Positions 26,701-37,605 of a DNA stretch of 37,702 nt are shown here, piece after piece. The stretch comes from Photobacterium profundum SS9 (GTDB taxonomy: Bacteria; Pseudomonadota; Gammaproteobacteria; Enterobacterales; Vibrionaceae). Under the pieces are notes generated by a model that did no database searches, was not told where the DNA came from, and saw only the letters and a program-made list of their open reading frames with translations. The translations under genes and the position numbers were made by a program. Positions within the stretch are counted from its first letter, which is position 1; every line of letters starts with the position of its first letter. The stretch spans positions 3,856,792 to 3,894,493 of the forward strand of contig NC_006370.1 of assembly GCF_000196255.1 (NCBI RefSeq). The letters are read 5' to 3'.

Positions 26701-27915
26701 TTCTTCACGCTCAACCATCTTCTTAGCAGCTTTGATTGTAGTCGCAAGACCACGAGCTTCTAGCTTACCGTAGATAAATGGTTTAAATAGCTCTAGTGCC
26801 ATCTTCTTAGGAAGACCACACTGATGCAAACGCAGGTATGGACCTACGGTGATAACAGAACGACCAGAGTAGTCAACACGCTTACCAAGAAGGTTCTGAC
26901 GGAAACGACCCTGCTTACCTTTGATCATATCAGCCAAAGATTTCAAAGGACGCTTGTTAGAACCAGTGATAGCGCGGCCACGACGACCGTTATCAAGCAA
27001 TGCATCAACAGATTCCTGAAGCATACGTTTTTCGTTACGTACGATAATATCAGGAGCAGCCAGGTCTAGTAGACGCTTAAGACGGTTGTTACGGTTAATT
27101 ACGCGACGGTACAGATCATTCAGATCTGAAGTAGCGAAACGACCACCATCTAGCGGCACCAACGGACGTAGATCCGGCGGTAGAACTGGTAGTACAGACA
27201 GGATCATCCACTCTGGGTTGTTTCCTGAAAGTAAGAATGCTTCTACAAGCTTAAGGCGCTTGGTTAGTTTTTTACGCTTAGTTTCAGAATTAGTTTCTTC
27301 TAATTCTTCACGCATAAGATCGATTTCAGCATTTAGGTCCATGTTGCCTAATAGTGCTTTAACCGCTTCTGCGCCCATCTTAGCGTCAAATTCGTCGCCC
27401 CACTCTTCAAGTGCATCCAAGTACTGCTCTTCTGAAAGCAGTTGGCTACGCTCAAGATTGGTCATGCCTGGTTCAATTACTACGTAAGATTCGAAGTAAA
27501 GTACACGTTCAATATCACGTAGAGGCATGTCCATTAACAAACCGATACGAGATGGCAGTGATTTTAAGAACCAGATATGTGCAACGGGTGAAGCAAGCTC
27601 AATGTGACCCATACGCTCACGGCGCACTTTAGTCTGAGTAACTTCAACACCACATTTTTCACAAATAACACCACGGTGCTTTAGGCGTTTGTATTTACCA
27701 CAAAGACATTCGTAGTCTTTTACCGGGCCAAAAATACGTGCACAGAAAAGACCGTCACGTTCAGGCTTAAAGGTACGGTAGTTGATGGTTTCTGGCTTTT
27801 TTACTTCACCAAAAGACCATGAACGAATCATGTCAGGTGAAGCAAGACCGATTTTGATAGCATCAAATTCTTCGGTCTTATGTTGCGCTTTCAGAAACTT
27901 AAGTAAGTCTTTCAC
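23701..27915 (-). CDS. rpoC: RNA polymerase beta' subunit
   Basis: Beta' forms the clamp and most of the active centre of RNA polymerase. The 1404-residue protein aligns along E. coli RpoC (1407). It has the N-terminal zinc site (Cys70, 72, 85, 88), the [25 protein letters not shown] clamp/lid region (quoted in part: [12 protein letters not shown]), the catalytic NADFDGD near residues 458-464 and the trigger-loop segment [13 protein letters not shown] near residue 920. The start is GTG at 27915, which gives the family N-terminus ([10 protein letters not shown]); AGGAG is upstream. The C-terminal tail is acidic and differs from E. coli. Confidence 0.98.
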
Positions 27916-27944
27916 ATTCGGCTCCTGTGAGGAGTTGACCCATA

Positions 27945-27968
27945 AAGGCGCCAGTCTGCTGGCGCCTT
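27945..27968 (-). other. Intercistronic hairpin between rpoB and rpoC
   Basis: AAGGCGCCAG (27945-27954) pairs perfectly with CTGGCGCCTT (27959-27968), loop TCTG. The minus-strand 3' side continues TATGGG without a T run, so it is more likely an mRNA processing or stability element than a terminator. Confidence 0.7.
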
Positions 27969-28012
27969 CATATTCATACCGGAGTAACAAATAAGATTGG
28001 CATTACCAAGTC

Positions 28013-31000
28013 TTATTTGTCTTCCAGCTCGATGTTGATACCCAACGAGCGGATTTCTTTCAACAATACGTTGAACGATTCCGGCATACCAGGTTCCATA
28101 CGATGATCTCCGTCGACGATGTTTTTGTACATCTTCGTACGACCGTTAACGTCATCCGACTTAACAGTTAGCATTTCTTGAAGAGTAAATGCAGCACCGT
28201 ATGCTTCAAGTGCCCACACTTCCATCTCACCGAAACGCTGACCACCGAACTGAGCTTTACCGCCCAGCGGTTGCTGAGTAACAAGGCTGTAAGAACCGGT
28301 AGAACGGGCGTGCATCTTGTCATCAACCAAGTGGTTCAGTTTCAGCATGTACATGTAACCAACGGTTACAGGACGCTCAAACATATCACCGGTACGACCG
28401 TCAAACATCTTCAGCTGACCAGATTCTGGTAAGTCACCAAGCTTCAACAGTTCTTTAATCGATGATTCAGGAGCACCATCAAATACTGGAGTCGCAATTG
28501 GTAGACCATCACGTAAGTTCTGGACCAACGTATGTACTTGATCATCAGATAAAGCAGCAATATCTACATCCTGGCGAGTATCACCTAGATCGTAAACTTT
28601 CTGCAGGAAGTTACGGAACTTATGTAACTCCTGCTGTTGCTTCAACATCTCGTTAAGTTTGTCACCGATACCTTTCGCTGCAAGACCCATGTGAGTCTCC
28701 AGAATCTGGCCGATGTTCATACGAGATGGTACACCCAATGGGTTCAGTACGATTTCAACGGTCTGACCTTTTTCATCGTATGGCATGTCTTCAACAGGAC
28801 AAATCTTAGAGATTACACCCTTGTTACCATGACGACCCGCCATCTTATCACCAGGTTGAATGCGACGTTTAACAGCTAGGTAAACCTTAACAATCTTAAG
28901 GACACCAGGAGCTAAATCATCACCCTGAGTAATTTTACGACGCTTAGTTTCAAACTTCTTATCGAACTCAGCTTTTAATTCGTCATACTGTTCAGCTAGT
29001 TGTTCTAGTTGATTCTGTAGTGACTCATCATCAAGCGTAAGTGCAAATAGACGCTCGCGGTCCATTGAAGCAATTTTCTCTTCACTGTAACCGATAGAAA
29101 GAAGAAGCGTACGAACACGAGCAAGAAGACCACCCTCAAGGATCTGGAATTCTTCTGTGATATCTTTCTTCGCTTCTTTAAGCTGCATCTCTTCAATTTC
29201 AAGAGCACGCTTATCTTTTTCTACGCCATCGCGAGTAAATACTTGAACATCAATGATTGTACCAGACACACTGTTTGGTACACGTAAAGACGAATCTTTA
29301 ACGTCAGATGCTTTTTCACCGAAGATTGCACGTAGCAGTTTTTCTTCTGGAGTAAGTTGTGTTTCACCCTTAGGTGTCACTTTACCTACCAGAATGTCGC
29401 CACCTTTAACTTCAGCGCCGATGTAAACGATACCTGACTCATCCAACTTAGAAAGCGCAGCTTCACCCACATTCGGGATATCAGCAGTGATTTCTTCAGA
29501 ACCTAGTTTCGTGTCACGCGCCACACAAGAAAGCTCTTGAATGTGGATTGTTGTCAAGCGATCTTGCTGTACAACACGCTCAGAAACTAAGATGGAATCC
29601 TCAAAGTTATAACCATTCCAAGGCATGAACGCGATACGAATGTTCTGGCCAAGAGCAAGTTCACCCAGATCGGTCGAAGGACCATCTGCAAGTACGTCAC
29701 CACGAGCTACTGGCTCACCTGGCATCACTGTTGGACGCTGGTTAATACAAGTATTCTGGTTAGAACGGGTGTACTTAGTAAGGTTATAAATATCGATACC
29801 AGCTTCGCCTGGTACTAGCTCGTCTTCGTTAACTTTAACAACGATACGAGAAGCATCTACAGACTGAACTTGACCGCCACGTTTAGCTACAGCTGTTACG
29901 CCGGAGTCAACCGCTACAGAACGTTCAATACCTGTACCAACTAACGGCTTATCAGCACGTAATGTTGGAACAGCCTGACGTTGCATGTTTGCACCCATAA
30001 GTGCACGGTTAGCATCATCATGCTCTAGGAACGGGATTAGGGATGCCGCCACAGATACAACCTGGTTGGTTGCAACGTCCATGTATTGAACGTGGTCGCG
30101 TGGGTGCAAACCTGAATCGCCTTTCTGGCGAGCAGTGATTAGTTCATCGCTAAAGCTACCATCAGTTTCCAACGCAGCATTCGCCTGAGCGATAACATAC
30201 TGGCCTTCTTCGATAGCAGACAGGTAATCGATTTGGTCGGTAACTTTACTATCAACTACTTTACGGTATGGAGTTTCCAAGAAACCGTAAGAGTTACAAC
30301 GCGCATATACAGATAGCGAGTTGATTAGACCGATGTTTGGACCTTCTGGCGTTTCGATAGGACATAAACGACCGTAGTGAGTCGCGTGTACATCTCGAAC
30401 TTCAAAGCCAGCACGTTCACGAGTCAGACCACCTGGACCAAGCGCCGAAATACGACGTTTGTGAGTAACTTCTGATAGTGGGTTGTTCTGGTCCATAAAC
30501 TGAGACAATTGAGAAGAACCGAAGAACTCCTTAACTGCAGCAGAAATTGGCTTAGCATTGATCAGGTCTTGAGGCATGATTGCATCAAGATCGCCTAAAC
30601 TTAGACGCTCTTTAACAGCACGCTCAACACGAACTAGACCAACACGGAACTGGTTTTCAGCCATCTCACCAACTGAACGGATACGACGGTTACCAAGGTG
30701 GTCGATATCATCAACTTCACCACGGCCGTTACGGATCTCGATAAGCTTCTTCATCACTTCGATAATATCGCTGTGATCAAGAATGCCAGAACCAGTTGTT
30801 TCTTCACGAAGAAGAGAGCTGTTAAACTTCATACGGCCAACAGCTGATAAGTCATAGCGATCTTCAGAGAAGAATAAGCTATTAAACAGTTGTTCAGCCG
30901 CTTCACGTGTAGGTGGCTCACCAGGACGCATCATGCGGTAGATTTCGACTAACGCACTTAGACGGTCTGTCGTGCTATCAACACGTAACGTCTCAGACAT

Positions 31001-32038
31001 GTATGGTCCGTAATCTAAATCGTTCGTAAATAGAACTTCAATAGACTTGTGACCTGCCTGAGAAAGCAATGCTAATATTTCCAGGTTTAATTCCTGGTTA
31101 GCAGCTGCAATTAGTTCGCCGGTTTCTTCATTCACGTAATCACGTGAAGAGATCTTACCCACGATGTATTCAACAGGTACTTCGATCTGATCAACGCCGT
31201 CTTTGCCTAGTTGGCGAATATGACGAGCAGTGATACGACGACCTTGTTCAACGTACACTTTACCGTTAGCTTCAATATCAAAGCTTGCAGTTTCACCACG
31301 TAGACGTTCAGGCACTAATTCCATGACTAGTGACTTACCTTGAACTTCGAAAGAAACTTTATCGAAGAACATATCAAGGATTTGTTCTGTGGTGTAATCA
31401 AGTGCGCGTAAAATTACAGATGCTGCTAGCTTACGACGACGGTCGATACGTACGAATACGTTATCCTTAGGATCAAATTCGAAATCCAACCATGAACCAC
31501 GGTATGGGATTACGCGTGCATTATAAAGCACTTTACCTGAGGAGTGGGTCTTACCCTTATCGCTGTCGAAGAAGACACCCGGGCTACGGTGCAGCTGGGA
31601 TACGATAACCCTCTCGGTACCGTTAATAACGAAAGTACCGTTATCTGTCATGAGCGGAATTTCGCCCATGTATACTTCTTGTTCTTTAATGTCTTTTACG
31701 GTGCCTGCAGGTGCGTCTTTGTCATACATGACAAGACGTAGCTTCACACGTAACGGTGCGGAGTAAGTAACGCCACGAATTTGACATTCTTTAACATCGA
31801 AGACCGGCTCACCGAGACGATAGCTAACGTATTGCAGCTCGGAATTGCCATTATAGCTCTGAATTGGAAAAACAGAACGAAAGGCAGCTTCTAGACCGTA
31901 ATGCCCTTCTGGATCCTGCTCGATGAACTTTTTAAAAGAATCAAGCTGGATCGACAGCAAGTATGGAGCATCCAAAACGCGCGGACGCTTACCAAAATCC
32001 TTACGGATACGCTTTTTCTCGGTATAAGAGTAAACCAT
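28013..32038 (-). CDS. rpoB: RNA polymerase beta subunit
   Basis: Beta forms the pincer opposite beta' and contributes to the active centre; its central part is the rifampicin site. The 1341-residue protein matches E. coli RpoB (1342) from [19 protein letters not shown] to the C-terminus ([11 protein letters not shown]). The rifampicin-resistance region [20 protein letters not shown] is wild type (for example S of SSQLS, H of THKRR). [21 protein letters not shown] and [14 protein letters not shown], which binds the nascent RNA and beta', are also present. It lies 97 bases before rpoC in one operon. Confidence 0.98.
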   Translation of the reverse strand: MVYSYTEKKRIRKDFGKRPRVLDAPYLLSIQLDSFKKFIEQDPEGHYGLEAAFRSVFPIQSYNGNSELQYVSYRLGEPVFDVKECQIRGVTYSAPLRVKLRLVMYDKDAPAGTVKDIKEQEVYMGEIPLMTDNGTFVINGTERVIVSQLHRSPGVFFDSDKGKTHSSGKVLYNARVIPYRGSWLDFEFDPKDNVFVRIDRRRKLAASVILRALDYTTEQILDMFFDKVSFEVQGKSLVMELVPERLRGETASFDIEANGKVYVEQGRRITARHIRQLGKDGVDQIEVPVEYIVGKISSRDYVNEETGELIAAANQELNLEILALLSQAGHKSIEVLFTNDLDYGPYMSETLRVDSTTDRLSALVEIYRMMRPGEPPTREAAEQLFNSLFFSEDRYDLSAVGRMKFNSSLLREETTGSGILDHSDIIEVMKKLIEIRNGRGEVDDIDHLGNRRIRSVGEMAENQFRVGLVRVERAVKERLSLGDLDAIMPQDLINAKPISAAVKEFFGSSQLSQFMDQNNPLSEVTHKRRISALGPGGLTRERAGFEVRDVHATHYGRLCPIETPEGPNIGLINSLSVYARCNSYGFLETPYRKVVDSKVTDQIDYLSAIEEGQYVIAQANAALETDGSFSDELITARQKGDSGLHPRDHVQYMDVATNQVVSVAASLIPFLEHDDANRALMGANMQRQAVPTLRADKPLVGTGIERSVAVDSGVTAVAKRGGQVQSVDASRIVVKVNEDELVPGEAGIDIYNLTKYTRSNQNTCINQRPTVMPGEPVARGDVLADGPSTDLGELALGQNIRIAFMPWNGYNFEDSILVSERVVQQDRLTTIHIQELSCVARDTKLGSEEITADIPNVGEAALSKLDESGIVYIGAEVKGGDILVGKVTPKGETQLTPEEKLLRAIFGEKASDVKDSSLRVPNSVSGTIIDVQVFTRDGVEKDKRALEIEEMQLKEAKKDITEEFQILEGGLLARVRTLLLSIGYSEEKIASMDRERLFALTLDDESLQNQLEQLAEQYDELKAEFDKKFETKRRKITQGDDLAPGVLKIVKVYLAVKRRIQPGDKMAGRHGNKGVISKICPVEDMPYDEKGQTVEIVLNPLGVPSRMNIGQILETHMGLAAKGIGDKLNEMLKQQQELHKFRNFLQKVYDLGDTRQDVDIAALSDDQVHTLVQNLRDGLPIATPVFDGAPESSIKELLKLGDLPESGQLKMFDGRTGDMFERPVTVGYMYMLKLNHLVDDKMHARSTGSYSLVTQQPLGGKAQFGGQRFGEMEVWALEAYGAAFTLQEMLTVKSDDVNGRTKMYKNIVDGDHRMEPGMPESFNVLLKEIRSLGINIELEDK

Positions 32039-32115
32039 AGGTTCCTCAGATCGCTGATAAGTGATCCAAACTGTCCAACTAAGGGACAGTGACTAATAAC
32101 ACTGTTTATTGTAGG

Positions 32116-32142
32116 AACAGTTTTGAAGAATCAAAAACTGTT
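32116..32142 (-). other. Hairpin in the rplL-rpoB gap, possible RNase III site
   Basis: AACAGTTTT (32116-32124) pairs perfectly with AAAACTGTT (32134-32142). E. coli has an RNase III processing site in the same gap; this AT-rich stem is a candidate for the same role. Confidence 0.45.
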
Positions 32143-32199
32143 TTTTTGCAAAAATAATGGTTACAAAACAATGTGAAAATTACCATTATCCTACAGCGC

Positions 32200-32230
32200 A
32201 AAAAGGCCGGAGGCAATTCAGCCTCCAGCC
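32200..32230 (-). terminator. Attenuator between rplL and rpoB
   Basis: On the minus strand GGCTGGAGGC and GCCTCCGGCC (32221-32230 and 32205-32214) form a 10-pair stem with one G-U, followed by five T residues. It lies just after rplL, where E. coli has the partial terminator that sets the ribosomal-protein to polymerase ratio. Confidence 0.85.
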
Positions 32231-32264
32231 ATTAGCCTTTTCAGGCTAAGAAATTAAGTAATAA

Positions 32265-32630
32265 TTACTTAATTTCAACAGAAGCGCCAACTTCTTCTAG
32301 CTGAGCTTTAAGAGCTTCAGCTTCAGCTTTGTCAACACCTTCTTTAACAGATGCTGGAGCGCTGTCAACTACTGCTTTAGCTTCTTTAAGGCCAAGACCA
32401 GTTGCGCCACGTACAGCTTTGATAACTTGTACTTTCTGTGCGCCAACAGCTGTTAGGATAACGTCAAACTCAGTTTGCTCTTCAGCAGCTTCAGCAGCAG
32501 CGCCGCCAGCAACTACAGCAGCAGCAGCAGTAACACCGAATTTTTCTTCCATAGCTTCGATAAGCTCAACAACTTGCATTACAGACATATCTGCAACTGC
32601 GTCTAGGATTTGCTCGTTTGTGATAGACAT
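32265..32630 (-). CDS. rplL: 50S ribosomal protein L7/L12
   Basis: L7/L12 forms the ribosomal stalk that recruits and activates translation GTPases such as EF-Tu and EF-G. The 121-residue protein starts [18 protein letters not shown]. It has the N-terminal dimerisation domain, an Ala-rich flexible hinge at about residues 36-52, and the C-terminal factor-binding domain (KTEFDVIL-like [34 protein letters not shown]). E. coli L7/L12 is also 121 residues. ATG at 32630 is chosen over upstream in-frame codons by family alignment. rplJ lies 60 bases upstream. Confidence 0.97.
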   Translation of the reverse strand: MSITNEQILDAVADMSVMQVVELIEAMEEKFGVTAAAAVVAGGAAAEAAEEQTEFDVILTAVGAQKVQVIKAVRGATGLGLKEAKAVVDSAPASVKEGVDKAEAEALKAQLEEVGASVEIK

Positions 32631-32690
32631 AACAATTCTCTTTGAAATCAACAATTAATTTAATATAGCGTTCAGATAAAACAAGGACAA

Positions 32691-33185
32691 TTAAGCCGCT
32701 GCTTCTTCTTTCTGATCGCGTACAGCTGCGATAGTACGTACCAGCTTGCCAGCTGAAGCTTCTTTCATGCACATCATTAGGCGTGCAATAGCTTCGTCGT
32801 AAGTTGGTAGTGTCGCAAGAACTTCTGCGTCAACAACAGCGCCTTCGAATGCGGCTGCTTTGAACTCGAAATCTTTATTCTCTTTAGCGAAGTCTTTAAA
32901 AAGACGCGCTGCAGCACCTGGGTGCTCATTAGAGAAACCGATTAGTGAAGGACCAACAAAAACGTCTTTTAGACATTCGAAATCAGTACCTTCAACTGCG
33001 CGGCGTGCTAGTGTGTTACGAACGACTTTCAGGTAAACGCCGTTTTCACGAGCTTGTTTACGAAGAGAAGTCATCGCACCAACTGCAACACCACGAGAGT
33101 CAGCAACAACTGCAGATAGGGCACCATTGGCAGCTTCGTTGACTTCAGCAACAATTGCTTTTTTGTCTTGAAGATTTAATGCCAT
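32691..33185 (-). CDS. rplJ: 50S ribosomal protein L10
   Basis: L10 anchors the L7/L12 dimers to 23S rRNA and represses its own operon by binding its mRNA leader. The 164-residue protein (E. coli 165) begins [19 protein letters not shown]; key segments are [27 protein letters not shown], and [17 protein letters not shown] at 33185 follows GGAG and matches the family start; the open frame continues upstream into the leader. It heads the rplJ-rplL-rpoB-rpoC unit. Confidence 0.97.
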   Translation of the reverse strand: MALNLQDKKAIVAEVNEAANGALSAVVADSRGVAVGAMTSLRKQARENGVYLKVVRNTLARRAVEGTDFECLKDVFVGPSLIGFSNEHPGAAARLFKDFAKENKDFEFKAAAFEGAVVDAEVLATLPTYDEAIARLMMCMKEASAGKLVRTIAAVRDQKEEAAA

Positions 33186-33341
33186 TGGATATAGCTCCTG
33201 GATTTTTTGCTGGGTTGCCCCAGTCATTACACCACTCACTGTCAGCATGACAGGAGAGTCTTACGGCGCAGATCCAAGAAAGATAAAATCAATCATGTTC
33301 TGGCACCGTCTACGTAGGTAAATATTAAGTTTCGAAAAACA
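33186..33341 (-). promoter_or_regulatory. L10 leader: autoregulatory mRNA region before rplJ
   Basis: The 256-base gap between rplA and rplJ is long for this cluster. Near its 3' end the minus strand can form a CTGGG-GCAA-CCCAG stem-loop (33207-33220), followed by AAAAAATCCAGGAG with the rplJ ribosome-binding site. This position and motif fit the known L10(L12)4-binding leader. Boundaries are approximate. Confidence 0.6.
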
Positions 33342-33441
33342 CCTACGGTCTTTGACGAAGGCCAATTAACGAGTAATCGACCTTAGCCATGAATTTGTGA
33401 ACGCCAAATTATACACTAACCTGGCATTCTGCAAATCAGTT

Positions 33442-34143
33442 TTATATGCTAGCTTCCAGAGTACCCTGGTCTAGCGAAACACCTGCACCCATAGTGGTAG
33501 AGATGCTTATTTTCTTAATGAAAATACCTTTAGCTGAAGAAGGCTTAGATTTCTTCAGAGCAACTAGAAGAGATTCTAAGTTCTCTTTTAGTTGAGCAGC
33601 ATCAAAGTCCACTTTACCGATAGTAGTGTGGATGATGCCGTTTTTGTCGTTACGGTAACGAACCTGACCAGCTTTAGCATTTTTAACTGCTTGAGCAACG
33701 TTAGGCGTTACAGTACCAACCTTAGGGTTTGGCATAAGACCGCGAGGACCAAGGATAGTACCTAATTGACCAACAACGCGCATTGCATCTGGAGATGCGA
33801 TAACAACGTCAAAGTCCATTATGCCTTTCTTAACTTGATCAGCAAGATCGTCCATACCGATTAGGTCAGCGCCAGCTTCTTTAGCTGCTTCTGCGTTAGC
33901 ACCTTGAGTGAACACAGCAACACGGATGTCACGACCTGTACCGTGTGGTAGCACTGTAGCGCCACGAACGTTTTGGTCTGATTTACGTGCATCAATGCCA
34001 AGGTTAATAGCAACGTCAACACTTTCTACGAATTTAGCAGTCGCTAGTTCTTTAAGAAGAACAACAGCTTCGTTGATGTCGTAAGATTTAGTCGCATCAA
34101 CTTTGTCACGAATTACGCGCATGCGCTTAGTAATTTTAGCCAT
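33442..34143 (-). CDS. rplA: 50S ribosomal protein L1
   Basis: L1 forms the mobile stalk that helps eject deacylated tRNA from the E site, and it represses the rplK-rplA mRNA. The 233-residue protein (E. coli 234) begins [19 protein letters not shown]. It carries the L1 signature within [22 protein letters not shown] near residue 120. It starts 4 bases after the rplK stop, so the two are tightly coupled. Confidence 0.98.
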   Translation of the reverse strand: MAKITKRMRVIRDKVDATKSYDINEAVVLLKELATAKFVESVDVAINLGIDARKSDQNVRGATVLPHGTGRDIRVAVFTQGANAEAAKEAGADLIGMDDLADQVKKGIMDFDVVIASPDAMRVVGQLGTILGPRGLMPNPKVGTVTPNVAQAVKNAKAGQVRYRNDKNGIIHTTIGKVDFDAAQLKENLESLLVALKKSKPSSAKGIFIKKISISTTMGAGVSLDQGTLEASI

Positions 34144-34147
34144 TTTC

Positions 34148-34576
34148 TTAACCCTCTACCACTAGGCCCATTGAACGAGCAGTACCTGCAATCGAACGCT
34201 TCATAGCTTCGATGTCAGCACCAGTCATATCAGCTGCTTTAGTTTCAGCAATTTCCTGAACCTGAGCGTCAGTAACAGTCCCAACTTTTTCAGTATTCGG
34301 ACGGCCAGAACCAGACTTAACGCCAGCTGCTTTCTTAAGAAGAACTGCAGCAGGTGGAGTCTTAGTGATGAACGTGAAAGAACGGTCACTGTAAACTGTG
34401 ATAACAACAGGAGTCGGAAGACCCTTCTCAACAGAATCTGTACGTGCGTTGAACGCTTTACAGAATTCCATGATGTTAACACCGTGCTGACCTAGAGCAG
34501 GACCAACTGGTGGACTTGGGTTTGCTGCACCAGCTGCAACCTGCAGCTTGATGTACGCTTCTACTTTTTTAGCCAT
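34148..34576 (-). CDS. rplK: 50S ribosomal protein L11
   Basis: L11 binds the GTPase-associated region of 23S rRNA and is needed for RelA activation. The 142-residue protein (same length as in E. coli) begins [13 protein letters not shown] and has the proline-rich [24 protein letters not shown] segment, quoted here only in part as [18 protein letters not shown], that switches between states in the linker region. The N-terminal region and lysines methylated by PrmA (encoded at 3997-4881) are kept. It is the first gene after the promoter at 34650-34678. Confidence 0.98.
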   Translation of the reverse strand: MAKKVEAYIKLQVAAGAANPSPPVGPALGQHGVNIMEFCKAFNARTDSVEKGLPTPVVITVYSDRSFTFITKTPPAAVLLKKAAGVKSGSGRPNTEKVGTVTDAQVQEIAETKAADMTGADIEAMKRSIAGTARSMGLVVEG

Positions 34577-34604
34577 TGCTATATACCTAAATTTGGGTTC
34601 AAAC

Positions 34605-34634
34605 GTCTATTTCAAAAAATAGACTCCCCGTCTA
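34605..34634 (-). promoter_or_regulatory. Mutually exclusive hairpins in the rplK leader
   Basis: GTCTATTT (34605-34612) pairs with AAATAGAC (34617-34624), while TAGAC (34620-34624) can instead pair with GTCTA (34630-34634). The two stems share TAGAC. The region is where L1 binding would repress rplK-rplA; that role is inferred from position. Confidence 0.45.
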
Positions 34635-34649
34635 ACGAAAGGGCGCGAA

Positions 34650-34678
34650 ATTATAGTCTAATCTCATACCCATGACAA
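34650..34678 (-). promoter_or_regulatory. rplK-rplA promoter
   Basis: On the minus strand: -35 TTGTCA (34673-34678), 17-base spacer and perfect -10 TATAAT (34650-34655), followed by a GC-rich discriminator (TTCGCGCCC). This is a strong sigma-70 promoter corresponding to P(L11) of E. coli. Confidence 0.88.
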
Positions 34679-34699
34679 TCAAAACTGATTACAAAACGA

Positions 34700-35245
34700 T
34701 CAGTTCTTTTCTACTTGACCAAATTCCAATTCAACTGGTGTTGCACGACCGAAAATAGAAACAGAAACCTTAACACGGCTCTTATCATAATCGACATGCT
34801 CAACAACACCGTTGAAGTCTGCAAATGGACCATCAGTAACACGAACCACTTCACCTGGTTCGAAGACTGTTTTATGGACTGGAGACTCACTCGCCTGCTG
34901 AAGACGATTAAGAATCGCATCCGCCTCTTTATCAGAGATAGGAGCAGGACGGTCAGATGTACCGCCAATGAACCCCATTACACGAGGAATACTACGTACT
35001 AGGTGCCATGTTTGATCATTCATCACCATTTGTACAAGCACATAGCCTGGGAAGAACTTACGCTCACTCTTCCTACGCTGGCCAGCACGCATTTCAACCA
35101 CTTCCTCGGTTGGTACTAGTACCTCGTCAAAATAGTCTTCCATACTATGCATTTTGATGTGCTCGCGTAGTGATTGTGCTACTCGGCCTTCAAAACCAGA
35201 GAAGGCTTGCACTACATACCATCGTTTTTTTGGAGCTTCGCTCAT
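34700..35245 (-). CDS. nusG: Transcription termination/antitermination factor NusG
   Basis: NusG binds the RNA polymerase clamp, suppresses pausing, and links polymerase to Rho or to ribosomal protein S10. The 181-residue protein equals E. coli NusG in length, with an N-terminal NGN domain ([23 protein letters not shown] quoted in part: [16 protein letters not shown]) and a C-terminal KOW domain (about residues 125-181, [20 protein letters not shown]). It begins 11 bases after secE in the secE-nusG operon. Confidence 0.98.
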   Translation of the reverse strand: MSEAPKKRWYVVQAFSGFEGRVAQSLREHIKMHSMEDYFDEVLVPTEEVVEMRAGQRRKSERKFFPGYVLVQMVMNDQTWHLVRSIPRVMGFIGGTSDRPAPISDKEADAILNRLQQASESPVHKTVFEPGEVVRVTDGPFADFNGVVEHVDYDKSRVKVSVSIFGRATPVELEFGQVEKN

Positions 35246-35256
35246 GAACTCTTACC

Positions 35257-35634
35257 TCATACACCGGTAACTAGGCGGACTAAACGGACCATAATGCCGT
35301 CGATGCCCCACAGGGCTAAAGCCATAACAACAGTGACGGCTAAAACAATAAAGGTTGTCTGCGTAGCTTCCTGCCGAGTTGGCCATACCACTTTGCGGAC
35401 TTCCATGCGCGATTCACGAGCAAACGTAATCGCGGTTTTACCTTTCGCTGTAAATATGGCGATACCACCAGCAGCAGCGACAAGAATCACTACTGACGCA
35501 GCACGCAACACTACAGAAACATCACTGTACAGGTAATTACCAACCACAGCGGCAGCTAACAAAGCAAATATGGTGACCCATTTAAGGCCATCCATACTAC
35601 TAGGGCTGTTTTGGTTTTCGGCATTCGCTTTCAT
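35257..35634 (-). CDS. secE: Preprotein translocase subunit SecE
   Basis: SecE clamps SecY in the SecYEG protein-export channel. The 125-residue protein (E. coli 127) has three membrane helices (about residues 18-36, 43-62 and 93-115). Between helices 2 and 3 lies the conserved cytosolic segment [19 protein letters not shown]. It is followed closely by nusG, the standard arrangement in bacteria. Its promoter should lie in the AT-rich stretch between 35640 and 35800, but I could not choose a clear one. Confidence 0.96.
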   Translation of the reverse strand: MKANAENQNSPSSMDGLKWVTIFALLAAAVVGNYLYSDVSVVLRAASVVILVAAAGGIAIFTAKGKTAITFARESRMEVRKVVWPTRQEATQTTFIVLAVTVVMALALWGIDGIMVRLVRLVTGV

Positions 35635-35805
35635 ACAACCAACCTGTAACTAGTCTCAATATAGACGAAAACAACCCCGCTATTGCGAGGTCCTAAATGA
35701 AGGAAAGGACTAAGCCTTTAATGACATTGATAAAAACTTCATTACTACGAACATTTATTCTACGCATTGTGACCAAAAAATATGCTCATCAAAATTTAAA
35801 CGCAG

Positions 35806-35833
35806 AAAAAGGGCATCAAATGATGCCCTTTTT
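35806..35833. terminator. Terminator after tuf
   Basis: AAAAAGGGCATC (35806-35817) pairs perfectly with GATGCCCTTTTT (35822-35833) around AAAT. It lies 20 bases past the tuf stop and separates the tRNA-tuf unit from secE-nusG. Confidence 0.94.
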
Positions 35834-35852
35834 GGTACCGTGTCGTCAAATC

Positions 35853-37037
35853 TTATTCAAAGATCTTGGCAACAACACCAGCACCAACTGTACGACCACC
35901 TTCACGGATCGCAAAGCGCAGACCTTCATCCATCGCGATAGGCGCAATTAGCGTAACTTTCATCTGAATGTTATCGCCAGGCATAACCATCTCAACGCCT
36001 TCTGGCAATTCAATAGTACCCGTTACATCAGTCGTACGGAAGTAGAACTGTGGACGGTAGCCTTTGAAGAAAGGAGTGTGACGACCACCTTCATCTTTAG
36101 ACAGAACGTAGATTTCTGACTCAAACGTAGTGTGCGGGGTGATTGAACCAGGCTTAGCAAGAACTTGACCACGTTCAACGTCATCACGCTTAGTACCACG
36201 TAGAAGAACACCAACGTTCTCACCAGCACGGCCTTCGTCAAGAAGCTTACGGAACATTTCAACACCAGTACATGTAGTAGTGGTAGTCTCTTTGATACCG
36301 ATGATTGCAACTTCTTCACCAATACGTACGATACCTTGCTCAACACGACCAGTTACAACAGTACCACGGCCTTGAATTGAGAAAACATCTTCGATTGGAA
36401 GGATGAATGGAAGATCAATTGCACGCTCTGGCTCTGGGATGTAGTTATCTAGAGCTTCAGCTAGTTCAATGATTTTCTCTTCCCACTGAGCTTCACCGTT
36501 AAGTGCACCTAGTGCAGAACCCATGATTACTGGGCAATCATCACCTGGGAAATCGTATTCAGATAGAAGTTCACGAACTTCCATTTCTACTAATTCTAGT
36601 AGCTCTTCATCATCAACCATGTCACATTTGTTCATGAATACGATGATGTAAGGAATACCAACCTGACGACCAAGAAGGATGTGCTCACGTGTTTGTGGCA
36701 TAGGGCCATCAGTTGCAGCAACAACTAGGATACCACCATCCATTTGAGCAGCACCAGTGATCATGTTTTTAACATAATCGGCGTGTCCAGGACAGTCAAC
36801 GTGTGCATAGTGGCGAGCAGGAGTATCATATTCTACGTGAGAAGTAGAAATTGTGATACCGCGCTCGCGCTCTTCTGGAGCGTTATCGATAGAAGCGAAG
36901 TCTTTTGCATCACCACCGTACACTTTTGCAAGTACAGTACAGATAGCAGCAGTTAGAGTTGTTTTACCGTGATCGACGTGGCCGATTGTACCAACGTTAA
37001 CATGCGGTTTTAGACGTTCAAATTTTTCTTTAGACAT
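35853..37037 (-). CDS. tuf: Elongation factor Tu
   Basis: EF-Tu delivers aminoacyl-tRNA to the ribosome with GTP. The 394-residue protein starts [20 protein letters not shown], followed by P-loop GHVDHGKT, switch [14 protein letters not shown], and NKCD; it ends in the usual EF-Tu C-terminal domain. E. coli EF-Tu is 394 residues including Met. ATG at 37037 is taken, not the upstream in-frame codon at 37061. It is the tufB-position copy, downstream of the thrU-tyrU-glyT-thrT-type tRNA cluster. A second tuf usually exists in the str operon, outside this window. Confidence 0.98.
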   Translation of the reverse strand: MSKEKFERLKPHVNVGTIGHVDHGKTTLTAAICTVLAKVYGGDAKDFASIDNAPEERERGITISTSHVEYDTPARHYAHVDCPGHADYVKNMITGAAQMDGGILVVAATDGPMPQTREHILLGRQVGIPYIIVFMNKCDMVDDEELLELVEMEVRELLSEYDFPGDDCPVIMGSALGALNGEAQWEEKIIELAEALDNYIPEPERAIDLPFILPIEDVFSIQGRGTVVTGRVEQGIVRIGEEVAIIGIKETTTTTCTGVEMFRKLLDEGRAGENVGVLLRGTKRDDVERGQVLAKPGSITPHTTFESEIYVLSKDEGGRHTPFFKGYRPQFYFRTTDVTGTIELPEGVEMVMPGDNIQMKVTLIAPIAMDEGLRFAIREGGRTVGAGVVAKIFE

Positions 37038-37140
37038 GGATAGTCCCTCTAGACACGGCATTAAGTGGCATTACGACCACACAATCAAACATAGGTTTGT
37101 AGAGTATATATCAAATGATTTGAGAGCGACTTGGAGAGAG

Positions 37141-37217
37141 TGGTGCTAATAGGCGGAGTCTAACCGTCGACCTCACCCCTTACCAAGGGTGCGCTCTACC
37201 AACTGAACTATATCAGC
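37141..37217 (-). pseudogene. Degenerate tRNA-Thr (anticodon GGT)
   Basis: The sequence matches the thrT-type tRNA in the usual place before tuf, with encoded CCA and anticodon loop TTGGTAA. It has several defects. The 3' side of the anticodon stem is GGGGTG against CACCC, one base too many, making the gene 77 nt. The T-loop reads TTAGACT, losing the nearly universal C56. The T-stem has an A-C mismatch, and D-stem and acceptor stem each have a G-T pair. The combination suggests a pseudogene; low residual activity cannot be excluded. Confidence 0.75.
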
Positions 37218-37229
37218 GCACAAGAAGTA

Positions 37230-37304
<75 letters not shown>

Positions 37305-37343
37305 AAAACTCATCACTCGAAGAGCGGTCAAACTACTTGAAAA

Positions 37344-37428
<85 letters not shown>

Positions 37429-37447
37429 AGGGGTATTACAAAAATAC

Positions 37448-37513
<66 letters not shown>

Positions 37514-37525
37514 TTAGTGCTGCGC

Positions 37526-37554
37526 ATTTTAGTGAATGATCTATAGGCTTGCAA
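37526..37554 (-). promoter_or_regulatory. Stringent promoter of the tRNA-tuf operon
   Basis: On the minus strand: -35 TTGCAA (37549-37554), 17-base spacer, -10 TAAAAT (37526-37531) and GC-rich discriminator GCGCAGC. A/T-rich sequence at about 37565-37585 could serve as an UP element. The design is that of stable-RNA promoters, which Fis usually activates. Confidence 0.85.
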
Positions 37555-37605
37555 TACCTTTAAGGCTATTTTTTAAATTTTTGCTAACGATTTTATGTTA
37601 CATAC

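Noticed and set aside
23701..32038. Rifampicin-type or other resistance substitutions in rpoB/rpoC
   Set aside because: The recognisable resistance region and catalytic motifs look wild type compared with E. coli.
32329..32658. 109-codon ORF antisense to rplL
   Set aside because: Shadow of the Ala-rich, codon-biased rplL gene; similar shadow frames cover rpoB, rpoC and tuf.
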